Of a stretch of DNA of 13,931 nucleotides, positions 5,705-13,341 are shown piece by piece; positions within the stretch are counted from its first letter, which is position 1, and every line of letters begins with the position of its first letter. Position numbers and translations under genes: made by a program. The stretch comes from Flavobacteriales bacterium (GTDB taxonomy: Bacteria > Bacteroidota > Bacteroidia > Flavobacteriales_D > SKUL01): positions 1 through 13,931 of the forward strand of contig SKUL01000051.1 of the NCBI GenBank assembly GCA_007129985.1, in the 5' to 3' direction. The notes under the pieces are model-generated. The model worked only from the letters and a program-made list of their open reading frames with translations. It was not told the origin of the DNA and did no database searches.

Positions 5705-7914
5705 TTCGCTACTTCGCTCATAAACTTGATGCGCATCAGGCGAAGTTCCTCTTCCGAGAAATCCCCGCCAAACTCATTCATGGCTTCGTCAATGGAGTCG
5801 GTATCGGCTTCCATAAAGTACTCCATGATTTCCTCCTGAGCATCTTCGTCAATGAGGTCGTCAATGTAGTAGTTGATATTAACCTTGGTGCCTGAGTGAA
5901 CAATGGCTTCGATCTCGTCAATCACATCAACCAGTTCCTTTCCTTTGGCCGACGCAATGTCATCCAGTGGAAGTTTGCGGTCAATATTGGTAATAATGTG
6001 GACTTTAAAACCCGATTTGTTTACTGCCGACTTAACCACAAGATCCTGTGGGCGCTCAATCTCATTTTCTTCAACGTAGTCACGGATGAGTGCGAGGAAT
6101 GGCTCACCAAATTTTAAAGCTTTCCCACGTCCTACGCCTGTAATGTTTACCAGTTCGTCCATCGTGGTGGGATATTGCACAGCCATATCCTGCAAAGATG
6201 CCTCCTGAAAAATGACGTATGGCGGCAATTCTTTTTCGCGGGCAACCCGCTTCACTTCATCTTTGAGCATACTGTACAGCACCTTATCGGATCCGGTATC
6301 GTTGCCCCGCCCGTTCATTTTGATGTCGCTGCCGGTGTCTGATTCATCATATACCCGCTCTTTAATGAGCGTGAATGATTTGGGCTTTTTCATGAACTCA
6401 CGGCCGGCATCAGAGAGGTGCAACACGCCATAGGTTTCAATTTCCTTCCACACGAGTCCGCCCACAACAGCCTGGCGAATCACCGCATTCCAGAATTTAT
6501 CGTCGCGTCCGTCAAAGGCGTTGCCTTCGCCAAACAAAGGATGTTTTTCGTGCTTGTAGGTCTTGATGTCGTTGGAGGCGTTTCCGCAAACAAAATCCAC
6601 AATGTGCTTGGCGCGGTGTTTCTCGCCGGTGGCCTCAATGGCTTTGAGTACGAGCAGCACCATTTCTTTGCCTTCCATGCGCTCTTTGGGGAAGCGGGAG
6701 TTATCGCACATTTTGGCGCCGGGGCCGTTTTCTTCGTCGAATTCCTCACCGAAGTAGTGAAGGATAAATTTTCGGCGGTTCATGGAGGTTTCGGCATAAG
6801 CTACCATTTCATTCAAAAGCTGACGACCCACTTCCTGTTCTGCTACAGGTTTACCTTGCAGAAACTTTTCGAGCTTTTCAATGTCTTTGTAACTGTAAAA
6901 AGCCACACAATTTCCTTCGCCATCGTCGCGTCCGGCTCTTCCGGTTTCCTGGTAATAGCTCTCGAGGCTTTTGGGCATATCGTGGTGAATCACGTAGCGC
7001 ACATCGGGCTTGTCAATCCCCATTCCAAAGGCAATAGTGGCAACAATTACGTCCACCTCTTCCATGAGGAACATATCCTGATGCCTTGCGCGCACCGCTG
7101 ATTCCAGTCCGGCGTGGTACGGCAGGGCCTTAAATCCGTTGAGCTGCAGCAACTCTGCAATTTCTTCCACCTTTTTGCGGCTCAGGCAGTAAATAATCCC
7201 TGATTTGCCCTCGTTTTGCTTAACATACTTGATGATCTCCTTGTTAACATTCACCTTTGGACGTATCTCATAGTAGAGATTGGGGCGGTTAAACGAGGCC
7301 TTGAAAACCTTTGCGTCGAGCATGTCGAGGTTTTTCTGGATGTCCTGCTGCACCTTGGGGGTGGCCGTGGCGGTTAAAGCAATCACAGGCACCCGGGCAA
7401 TCTGGTCCATGATGGCGCGCAAACGTCGGTATTCAGGTCGGAAGTCGTGCCCCCACTCAGAAATACAGTGGGCCTCATCAATGGCGAAGAAAGAAAGCTC
7501 TACCTTTTTAAGGAGTTCTATGTTCTCTTCTTTGTTGAGTGATTCGGGAGCGACATATAGCAGTTTACATTCTCCACTAAGCAGGTCGTCGTGTACGCGT
7601 TGGGTTTCGGCTTTGTTGAGCGATGAATTGAGAAAGTGCGCAACTCCGTCGTTTTGGCTCACGCCGCGAATGGCATCAACCTGGTTTTTCATCAAGGCGA
7701 TCAGCGGTGACACCACCACGGCTGTACCTTCCATAATCATGGCGGGCAATTGGTAGCACAGCGACTTTCCACCGCCGGTGGGCATAATCACAAAGGCATT
7801 GTGACCGTCCAGTATGGCCTGCACCACGGCCTCCTGTTCACCCTTAAAAGAGTTGAATCCAAAGAATTTTTTAAGCCCCTCTTTTGGGGTCAGTTGTGAA
7901 GTTAATGTTGCCAT
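5701..7914 (-). CDS. recQ: ATP-dependent DNA helicase RecQ
   Basis: This 737-residue superfamily 2 helicase unwinds DNA 3' to 5' in recombination and fork repair. Motifs in order: Walker A MPTGGGKS (44-51), DEAHCISEWGHDFRP (146-160, motif II plus the RecQ aromatic loop), TATATP (181-186), FGMGIDKPDVR (296-306) and QETGRAGRD (322-330, motif VI). A winged-helix RQC region follows (about 410-520) and an HRDC domain (about 545-615, with ITGVGRGKALKFG). An acidic helical tail of about 120 residues ends the protein. The zinc-binding subdomain is atypical: compared with the E. coli cysteines, N379, A400 and S406 replace three of four, and only C403 in KMCDNS remains. The ATG at 7914 begins directly before the first helicase helices. 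The tail ends EELRLMRIKFMSEVAN. It converges on the M20 gene and diverges from tatC. Confidence 0.96.
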   Translation of the reverse strand: MATLTSQLTPKEGLKKFFGFNSFKGEQEAVVQAILDGHNAFVIMPTGGGKSLCYQLPAMIMEGTAVVVSPLIALMKNQVDAIRGVSQNDGVAHFLNSSLNKAETQRVHDDLLSGECKLLYVAPESLNKEENIELLKKVELSFFAIDEAHCISEWGHDFRPEYRRLRAIMDQIARVPVIALTATATPKVQQDIQKNLDMLDAKVFKASFNRPNLYYEIRPKVNVNKEIIKYVKQNEGKSGIIYCLSRKKVEEIAELLQLNGFKALPYHAGLESAVRARHQDMFLMEEVDVIVATIAFGMGIDKPDVRYVIHHDMPKSLESYYQETGRAGRDDGEGNCVAFYSYKDIEKLEKFLQGKPVAEQEVGRQLLNEMVAYAETSMNRRKFILHYFGEEFDEENGPGAKMCDNSRFPKERMEGKEMVLLVLKAIEATGEKHRAKHIVDFVCGNASNDIKTYKHEKHPLFGEGNAFDGRDDKFWNAVIRQAVVGGLVWKEIETYGVLHLSDAGREFMKKPKSFTLIKERVYDESDTGSDIKMNGRGNDTGSDKVLYSMLKDEVKRVAREKELPPYVIFQEASLQDMAVQYPTTMDELVNITGVGRGKALKFGEPFLALIRDYVEENEIERPQDLVVKSAVNKSGFKVHIITNIDRKLPLDDIASAKGKELVDVIDEIEAIVHSGTKVNINYYIDDLIDEDAQEEIMEYFMEADTDSIDEAMNEFGGDFSEEELRLMRIKFMSEVAN

Positions 7915-7919
7915 CTTAT

Positions 7920-7950
7920 CAAAATCTAATCTAGTGCTTGCCTGAGCAAA
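7920..7950 (-). promoter_or_regulatory. Candidate recQ promoter
   Basis: On the minus strand, TTTG (7950-7947) is followed after 18 bases by TAGATTTTG (7928-7920), a near match to TAnnTTTG. The -7 element ends 5 bases before the ATG, so the message would have almost no leader. Confidence 0.4.
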
Positions 7951-8033
7951 CGAACAACTTGCAGGTATGTTACATGAATCGCAAGCAAAATTTTCCTGTC
8001 AATGCTCCAGTTTCAGAGAGCTGCTTTTTGCGA

Positions 8034-8058
8034 CTGAATAAAAATAGTCTTTTTTCAG
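8034..8058. repeat. AT-rich imperfect inverted repeat
   Basis: CTGAATAAAAA pairs with TCTTTTTTCAG at 9 of 11 positions around a three-base loop. It could be a weak hairpin or simply AT-rich promoter DNA. Confidence 0.25.
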
Positions 8059-8147
8059 CCATTCCAACAAATTTTTCGGCGAATACTGTTCTGCTAACTG
8101 CTTTTTTCATCCTTACACTCCACGAATGTGTCTCGCAGGGTTATCCG

Positions 8148-8155
8148 TATTTTTG
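8148..8155 (+). promoter_or_regulatory. Candidate tatC -7 element
   Basis: TATTTTTG is a perfect TAnnTTTG match. It ends only 4 bases before the tatC ATG, so transcription would start at or near the start codon. No good TTTG -33 is seen. Confidence 0.4.
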
Positions 8156-8159
8156 CGCG

Positions 8160-8981
8160 ATGGCAGAACCCGAAGAAGAAAAAGTTGCAGAAATGTCGTT
8201 CCTCGATCACCTCGAGGAATTGCGCTGGCGGTTGATACGATCGGCCGGAGCCATTCTCTTTTTCGCCATCATCGCCTTTGTTTCCAAACGGATTCTCTTT
8301 GATGTTATTCTCTTCGGCCCCAAGAATCCCAACTTCCCTACCTACCGGTTTTTGTGCAAGATGTCGCACATGTTAGGTCTCGACGACTCACTGTGCCTGA
8401 GCGAAATGCCTTTCACGCTTCAGAACATAGCTATGAGCGGCCAGTTTGCGACGCACATTGTTACCTCCGTAGTGGCAGGTTTGGTGTTAGCCTTTCCCTA
8501 TGTAATCTGGGAGCTTTGGCGATTCCTCAAACCCGGACTGCGCAAACCCGAGCGCGATGCCGCCCGCGGGATGGTGTTCTACAGTTCAGTGTTGTTTCTG
8601 TCGGGCGTGCTGTTCGGGTACTTTATATTATCCCCGCTCTCGGTGCAGTTTCTGGGTGGATACAAAATCAGCGATTCGGTTGATAACCAAATTCACCTCA
8701 ACTCCTTCATTTCTACAGTAACCACGGTAAGCCTTGCGGCGGGTATCATTTTTCAGCTCCCCATCCTCATCTACTTTCTCACCCGAATGGGAATTGTTAC
8801 TCCCCAGATTCTAAGGGCATACCGTAAGCACGCCATTGTGGGCGTACTCATCCTGTCGGCTATCATTACGCCACCCGATATCACGAGCCAGATTCTGGTA
8901 TCCATTCCGGTGATGCTGCTCTACGAACTAAGCATTATTATCTCCAAACGCGTGGTGAAAAAAATGTCAGTAAATAGTTGA
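8160..8981 (+). CDS. tatC: Sec-independent protein translocase subunit TatC
   Basis: This 273-residue inner-membrane protein is the signal-peptide receptor core of the Tat system, which exports folded proteins with twin-arginine signals. It shows FLDHLEELRWRL (14-25), the conserved cytoplasmic N-terminus that contacts the RR motif; AFPYVIWELWRFLKPGL (111-127); and YRKHAIVGVLILSAIITPPD (221-240), a classic TatC segment. Six hydrophobic segments fit the family. The first periplasmic loop is long and carries two cysteines (C66, C79), a form I associate with Bacteroidota TatC. The ATG at 8160 is chosen because the acidic N-terminus and HLEELR motif follow at once; 74 in-frame codons upstream have no TatC character. 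No tatA or tatB is next to it, so they must be elsewhere. The DUF5686-type gene follows after 49 bases. Confidence 0.95.
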   Translation: MAEPEEEKVAEMSFLDHLEELRWRLIRSAGAILFFAIIAFVSKRILFDVILFGPKNPNFPTYRFLCKMSHMLGLDDSLCLSEMPFTLQNIAMSGQFATHIVTSVVAGLVLAFPYVIWELWRFLKPGLRKPERDAARGMVFYSSVLFLSGVLFGYFILSPLSVQFLGGYKISDSVDNQIHLNSFISTVTTVSLAAGIIFQLPILIYFLTRMGIVTPQILRAYRKHAIVGVLILSAIITPPDITSQILVSIPVMLLYELSIIISKRVVKKMSVNS

Positions 8982-9012
8982 TTCAGGAGTACAGCCTCTT
9001 TCACGGAAAATT

Positions 9013-9020
9013 TATTTTAG
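9013..9020 (+). promoter_or_regulatory. Weak -7-like element before the DUF5686-type gene
   Basis: TATTTTAG differs from TAnnTTTG at one base and ends 10 bases before the GTG start. No clear -33 partner is seen, and the gene may instead be read from the tatC promoter. Confidence 0.22.
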
Positions 9021-9030
9021 CACTTGACCA

Positions 9031-11532
9031 GTGCGCCGAATCAGCCCATACCCGTTGCTTGCTTTCAAGCCTGCTTACCTGTTGTTTTTCACTGCGTTGA
9101 CGTTGTGGTCGGTGCAGGGTATGGCCCAGCGAACCAAGGTGTTTGGCTACGTGCTCGACGCGCAAACCAATGAGCCGGTTCCCTTTGTGAATCTGGCTTT
9201 TGCCCAAACAAAAATCGGAACCAGCTCTAACATAGAGGGCTATTTTGAGCTGGAATCGTACTACGCCACCGACACCCTGCTGGCTTCTGCCGTGGGGTAT
9301 ATGCCGCAGCGATTAAAAATTAAGCGAGATCAGGCCCAAAGGATCGATATCTACCTCAGCGCGGGTGAGATACAACTCCAGGAATTCACCGTCCGGGCAA
9401 AAGACCACGAAAATCCCGCCCACCGAATTTTGCGCAACATCATCCGAAACAAGCCGGTAAACAATCGCGAAAAACTGGAGGCATACGAATACGAGCTGTA
9501 CAACCGCATGGAATTCGACCTCAACAATTTCAGCGAGTCGTTTACCAAACAAAAGCTGTGGAGGCCCTTTGACTTTGTATTCGATTACGTGGACTCAACC
9601 TCCAATGACAAGGTCTTTCTGCCCATGCTCATCTCCGAAACAATTTCAGACTACCATTTCCGCAAACGCCCGAGAGCCCGAAAGGAAATTATCAAAGCGT
9701 CTAAGGTTTCGGGAATTGAGAACGAAAGTATCACTCAGTTTATGGGGCAGATGTATCTGGACTTCAACGTGTATGACAACAATATCGTAATCTTCGATAA
9801 AGGATTCGTGAGTCCGATTTCAGCCAATGGACTGGTTTTCTACAAGTACTACCTGGAAGACAGCACCTACATAGACAACAAGTGGTGCTACAAAATACGT
9901 TACGTGCCCCGCCGCAAGCAGGAGCTTACTTTTAAAGGCGAGTTTTGGGTGAACGACACCACATGGGCCATCAAATACATTCACGCGCGCATTGCAGAAG
10001 ACGCCAACATCAATTTTGTAACCGATATTATTGTAGACCAGTCCTATGATGAGGTGGAGCCGGAGGTGTGGATGATGACCCGCGAAGAGATTGTCGTTGA
10101 TTTTCAACTGCAAAAAGGGCAGGTCGGCGTGTACGGACGCAAAACATCTCTCTACCGTGATTTTGTCATCAACCAACCGCGTGATGACGACTTTTATCGG
10201 GGCTCCGACGACGTGGAAGTGCTGATAGACCACCGAAGAAAAGGAAAAGATTTTTGGGATGAGGCACGATTTGAACCGCTTACGGAAAGACAGCGAAACA
10301 TTTACCTGATGGTTGACTCGCTTCAAAACAACCGTCGTTTTCAAGCATATACCGACATCATATCCATCCTCACCACAGGCTACAAGGTAATGGGGCCTGT
10401 AGAATGGGGGCCCTTTTGGTCGAGCTATAGCTGGAACCCCGTAGAGGGAGACCGTGTTCGTTTGGGCGGTCGAACCAGCAACAACTTCAGCACAAGGCTG
10501 ATGCTGGAGGGATATCTGGCCTATGGTTTTAAAGACCAGGAATTCAAATGGTCAGGAGGAGGGCAGTATTTTCTGAGCAAAAAGCCGTGGCAGTCGGTGG
10601 GGCTTTATTTTACCCGAGACCTGGAGCAAATAGGCCGACTTGAGAATTTCTTTCAGCGCGACAACATGCTCACCTCCTTGTTTCGCCGCGCCATTCCGCT
10701 CAAGCTGATTTTGGTGGAGGAATGGAAAGGGTATTACGACCGCGAATGGGTAACGGGATTTTCGAACCGACTTACTTTATCGCATGCACGCTATTCGTCT
10801 ATTGATGGGTTTGACTTTGAGCGCATTCTTCCTGAATCGGGTGATACGACCAAAGTACCCAGTATTACAAGTGCCGAGGTGAGTTTGAAAACACGCTGGG
10901 CGCACAAGGAGCGCTTTGTTCATGGCGAGTTTACACGCGTGAGTTTGGGCACCCGCTACCCAATCTTTGAGTTTGAGTACGCCCTTGGCTTGCAGGGAAT
11001 AATCGGCAGCGAATACAACTACCACCGCGCTCGCTTCTCCATGAGCCATAAGTTATTGCTGGGCATTTTCGGAAAATTGCGTTATCGCTTTGAGGCCGGT
11101 AAGTTTTGGGGCGACCTGCCTTACCCATTGCTGCAGGTGCATCAGGGCAACGAAACCTTCTTCAGCTCAGAAGTGGCCTTCAATTTGATGAACTTCTATG
11201 AGTTTGTAAGCGACCAATACGTAATGGGCTGGGCCGAATATCACCTTGATGGATTCTTTTTGAACCGAATACCACTGATGCGAAAGCTCAAGTGGCGTGA
11301 GGTTGTGGGTGCGCGTGCGGTTTACGGCTCACTGTCGGAGGCCAACTTGCGCGAAATGTTGCTTCCCGAAGACTCTTACATTCTGGACCGTGGTCCCTAC
11401 GCCGAGGCAAGCGTGGGGATTGAGAACATCTTTAAATTCTTCAGGGTTGAAGGCATCTGGCGGCTCAGCTATCGCGACCACGACAAAATCAGTAATTTCG
11501 GCATCCGCATACGTATGGCGATACACTTCTAA
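9031..11532 (+). CDS. DUF5686-type outer-membrane protein with carboxypeptidase-regulatory-like N-terminal domain
   Basis: This is an 833-residue envelope protein. Residues 1-33 form a signal peptide (MRRISPYP, a hydrophobic run LLFFTALTLWSV, then GMAQ). A carboxypeptidase-regulatory-like/CarbopepD beta-sandwich follows (about 35-110: KVFGYVLDAQTNEPVPFVNL, then GTSSNIEGYFELES and ASAVGYMPQ), as in the N-terminal domain of TonB-dependent receptors and related proteins. The remainder matches the DUF5686 layout: HRILRNIIRNKP near 131-142 and a long C-terminal region rich in alternating aromatic strands, ending in MAIHF with a terminal aromatic residue, so a beta-barrel is likely. Its molecular function is not known. 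GTG at 9031 is used because the ATG at 9121 would remove the signal peptide. It lies between tatC and lptB, 5 bases from lptB, which suggests a link with envelope or LPS assembly (inference). Confidence 0.85.
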   Translation: MRRISPYPLLAFKPAYLLFFTALTLWSVQGMAQRTKVFGYVLDAQTNEPVPFVNLAFAQTKIGTSSNIEGYFELESYYATDTLLASAVGYMPQRLKIKRDQAQRIDIYLSAGEIQLQEFTVRAKDHENPAHRILRNIIRNKPVNNREKLEAYEYELYNRMEFDLNNFSESFTKQKLWRPFDFVFDYVDSTSNDKVFLPMLISETISDYHFRKRPRARKEIIKASKVSGIENESITQFMGQMYLDFNVYDNNIVIFDKGFVSPISANGLVFYKYYLEDSTYIDNKWCYKIRYVPRRKQELTFKGEFWVNDTTWAIKYIHARIAEDANINFVTDIIVDQSYDEVEPEVWMMTREEIVVDFQLQKGQVGVYGRKTSLYRDFVINQPRDDDFYRGSDDVEVLIDHRRKGKDFWDEARFEPLTERQRNIYLMVDSLQNNRRFQAYTDIISILTTGYKVMGPVEWGPFWSSYSWNPVEGDRVRLGGRTSNNFSTRLMLEGYLAYGFKDQEFKWSGGGQYFLSKKPWQSVGLYFTRDLEQIGRLENFFQRDNMLTSLFRRAIPLKLILVEEWKGYYDREWVTGFSNRLTLSHARYSSIDGFDFERILPESGDTTKVPSITSAEVSLKTRWAHKERFVHGEFTRVSLGTRYPIFEFEYALGLQGIIGSEYNYHRARFSMSHKLLLGIFGKLRYRFEAGKFWGDLPYPLLQVHQGNETFFSSEVAFNLMNFYEFVSDQYVMGWAEYHLDGFFLNRIPLMRKLKWREVVGARAVYGSLSEANLREMLLPEDSYILDRGPYAEASVGIENIFKFFRVEGIWRLSYRDHDKISNFGIRIRMAIHF

Positions 11533-11537
11533 AAGAG

Positions 11538-12281
11538 ATGAAGCTAAGGGCAGAAAATATCATGAAGCGCTACGGCAAACGCCAGGTAGTGAAGGGGGTT
11601 TCGGTTGAAGTGAACCGCGGCGAAATTGTGGGATTGCTCGGGCCGAACGGAGCGGGTAAAACCACCTCCTTCTACATGATTGTGGGGCTGGTGAAACCCA
11701 ATAGCGGCCACATCTACCTGGACGACAAAAATATTACCGAAGAGCCCATGTACAAGCGAGCGCAACTGGGCGTGGGCTACCTTCCGCAGGAAGCATCGGT
11801 TTTCAGAAAGCTGAGTGTGGAGGACAACATCAAGGCGGTACTGGAAATGACCAACAATTCAAAGTCCGAGCAGCAACAAATCCTTGAAAATCTGTTGGAC
11901 GAATTTGGTTTGCAGCATATCCGCAAGAGTCGTGGTGATTTATTGTCGGGAGGTGAGCGCCGCAGAACGGAAATTGCCAGGGCGCTGGCTGTGAGTCCAA
12001 ACTTTATTTTGCTGGATGAGCCTTTTGCCGGTGTGGATCCCATCGCCGTGGAAGACATCCAAAGTATTGTGGCTCAACTAAAAGACCGCAACATCGGAAT
12101 TCTCATCACCGACCACAACGTACAGGAGACCCTTTCGATTACAGACAGAGCATACTTATTGTTTGAAGGTAGCATCCTTAAATCAGGAACCGCCGAAGAA
12201 CTTGCCGCGGATGAACAGGTTCGTCGTGTGTACCTCGGACAGAATTTCGAATTGCGCCGAAGGGTTCCTACCAAAAAGTAA
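11538..12281 (+). CDS. lptB: LPS export ABC transporter ATP-binding protein LptB
   Basis: This 247-residue ATPase powers extraction of lipopolysaccharide from the inner membrane by the LptB2FGC complex and its passage over the Lpt bridge. Visible motifs: Walker A GPNGAGKT (35-42), Q-loop LPQEASVF (82-89, the LptB-type sequence), signature LLSGGERRR (135-143), Walker B ILLDEPFAGVDP (157-168) and H-loop ITDHNV (190-195). The C-terminal segment with VYLGQNFEL (231-239) is also characteristic of LptB. Length is normal for the family. The start ATG follows an AAAAGAG stretch, a weak purine-rich site. It is 5 bases from the DUF5686-type gene and converges on purS, with only 7 bases between the stop codons. 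The lptFG, lptC and lptA genes are not in this window. Confidence 0.95.
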   Translation: MKLRAENIMKRYGKRQVVKGVSVEVNRGEIVGLLGPNGAGKTTSFYMIVGLVKPNSGHIYLDDKNITEEPMYKRAQLGVGYLPQEASVFRKLSVEDNIKAVLEMTNNSKSEQQQILENLLDEFGLQHIRKSRGDLLSGGERRRTEIARALAVSPNFILLDEPFAGVDPIAVEDIQSIVAQLKDRNIGILITDHNVQETLSITDRAYLLFEGSILKSGTAEELAADEQVRRVYLGQNFELRRRVPTKK

Positions 12282-12288
12282 CAGGAAA

Positions 12289-12549
12289 TCAGGCGGGCTG
12301 CACCTCGCGCAGCTCAAAGCTGTACTTCTCCATAATCAGGTTGGCGAGCAATTTTCTGCAGGCCTCATCCACTTTGCTCTCTGCCTCCTCGCGGCTGTCG
12401 GCCTCAATTTCGAGCGTAATGTGCTTGCCGATGCGAATATTGGTGATGGTTTGGAGTCCAAGGTTTTTCATGCTGGCACTTACTACTTTTCCCTGAGGAT
12501 CAAGCAGATTGTCTTGAGGCATTACGTCAATTTCGGCTATGAATTTCAT
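12289..12549 (-). CDS. purS: Phosphoribosylformylglycinamidine synthase subunit PurS
   Basis: This 86-residue protein matches the small PurS subunit of the split PurSQL FGAM synthase, which makes formylglycinamidine ribonucleotide in de novo purine synthesis; PurS bridges the glutaminase PurQ and the synthase PurL. The family pattern is visible: MKFIAEIDVMPQDNLLDPQG, where typical members read 'v.V..k..vLDPqG', then GLQTITNIRIGKHITLEIEA and a C-terminal KLLANLIMEKYSFEL segment. Length is normal (about 80-90). The ATG at 12549 overlaps the pssA TGA as ATGA, so translation is probably coupled to pssA. Neither purQ nor purL is adjacent. The frame stays open further upstream but only as a shadow of pssA. 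Confidence 0.9.
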   Translation of the reverse strand: MKFIAEIDVMPQDNLLDPQGKVVSASMKNLGLQTITNIRIGKHITLEIEADSREEAESKVDEACRKLLANLIMEKYSFELREVQPA

Positions 12550-13235
12550 GGTTGCAATCGGTTCTGAATAATGGAAATGAGCACGTACAAAAGTAGGATA
12601 ATTGGAATGGCTGCGAAAAAGAAAAAGAAGAACAGCACTGCGCTTATCAACACAAAGATGTAGCGCCATTGATTATCATTCCACCGCACGTGTCTAAACT
12701 TCAGCGCCATCAACTTTACCTGTGAAACCATGAGAAGTGAAAACAAAATGCTGAATACCGCGAGTCCTTCCGCCGAAAACATCCACGCCGCCCCGGGAAA
12801 CCAGTTGTCGTAATACACCATAAGCGGCAAAGCCAGCCAAAATAAAGCGTTGGCGGGGATGGGTAAACCAATAAACGAGTCTGATTGTCGTGTGTCAATG
12901 TTGAACCGCGCCAATCGGTAGGCTCCAAAGAGCGGTATCATCAAAGGAAAAAGACTGTACCATGCACCATTTGTTTGCTCGGCCATCAAGCTGTAGCCAA
13001 TCAGTCCGGGTGCCACGCCAAAAGTTACCACGTCGGCCAGCGAGTCGAGTTGCTTACCAAGTTCGCCGGAAACACCCAGTGCGCGGGCCACAAGTCCATC
13101 CAGAAAGTCAAAAACTGCACCTGCCAGAATAAGCCATGCAGCGTAGTGCAGACTGTACTCAAAGATGCAAATCACCGCTAAAACCCCGCAAAGCAGGTTC
13201 AACAGGGTTACAAGGTTGGGCAAATGCTTTTTCAT
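12546..13235 (-). CDS. pssA: CDP-diacylglycerol-serine O-phosphatidyltransferase
   Basis: This 229-residue inner-membrane enzyme makes phosphatidylserine from CDP-diacylglycerol and serine, the precursor of phosphatidylethanolamine. The CDP-alcohol phosphatidyltransferase motif D-G-x2-A-R-x8-G-x3-D-x3-D is complete (D46, G47, A50, R51, G60, D64, D68). The start MKKHLPNLVTLLNLLCG and the later GAYRLARFN (104-112) and GLPIPANA (123-130) stretches are typical of the type II (Bacillus/Bacteroidota-like) PssA rather than the E. coli enzyme. About seven hydrophobic segments are visible, including a run of six phenylalanines (202-207). The ATG at 13235 is chosen since family similarity begins there; upstream in-frame sequence lies antisense to the next gene. 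It shares ATGA with purS and is divergent from the PorV/PorQ-family gene. Confidence 0.94.
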   Translation of the reverse strand: MKKHLPNLVTLLNLLCGVLAVICIFEYSLHYAAWLILAGAVFDFLDGLVARALGVSGELGKQLDSLADVVTFGVAPGLIGYSLMAEQTNGAWYSLFPLMIPLFGAYRLARFNIDTRQSDSFIGLPIPANALFWLALPLMVYYDNWFPGAAWMFSAEGLAVFSILFSLLMVSQVKLMALKFRHVRWNDNQWRYIFVLISAVLFFFFFFAAIPIILLLYVLISIIQNRLQP

Positions 13236-13244
13236 GTTACACGC

Positions 13245-13252
13245 CAAATGTA
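13245..13252 (-). promoter_or_regulatory. Candidate pssA -7 element
   Basis: On the minus strand TACATTTG is a perfect TAnnTTTG match, ending 9 bases before the pssA ATG. A -33 TTTG at normal spacing is not seen. Confidence 0.45.
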
Positions 13253-13327
13253 AGGCAAACGGGCAATTTTTTTGTTTTTCCGGTGTTAAAACACATCGAA
13301 CCACCTGTGCTGCTTTGAGCGAAAATG

Positions 13328-13335
13328 TAATTTTA
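13328..13335 (+). promoter_or_regulatory. Candidate -7 element of the PorV/PorQ-family gene
   Basis: TAATTTTA matches TAnnTTTG except for the last base and ends 6 bases before the ATG. A CTGTG stretch 18 bases upstream is a poor -33 candidate. Confidence 0.3.
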
Positions 13336-13341
13336 CGCCTT

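Larger units (their letters stand above)
7915..8159. other. recQ-tatC divergent intergenic region
   Basis: These 245 bases separate the two divergent starts. They hold a recQ promoter-like pair at 7920-7950, a tatC -7-like element at 8148-8155, and an AT-rich imperfect inverted repeat at 8034-8058. The frame open upstream of tatC lacks any family similarity and encodes no plausible protein. The stretch is long for two simple promoters; nothing else is recognised in it. Confidence 0.55.

Noticed and set aside
7938..8159. 74-codon in-frame extension upstream of tatC
   Set aside because: TatC similarity begins at ATG 8160 with a perfect -7-like element just before it; the extension has no TatC-like features.
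9820..10344. 174-codon antisense frame inside the DUF5686-type gene
   Set aside because: It is the reverse-strand shadow of a real coding region and has no recognisable features.
12282..12330. Possible terminator hairpin between lptB and purS
   Set aside because: Only a short imperfect GCTGC/GCAGC stem inside the purS coding end is visible, and no T run follows it.
12550..12669. Upstream extension of purS
   Set aside because: It overlaps the end of pssA in another frame; PurS similarity starts exactly at ATG 12549.
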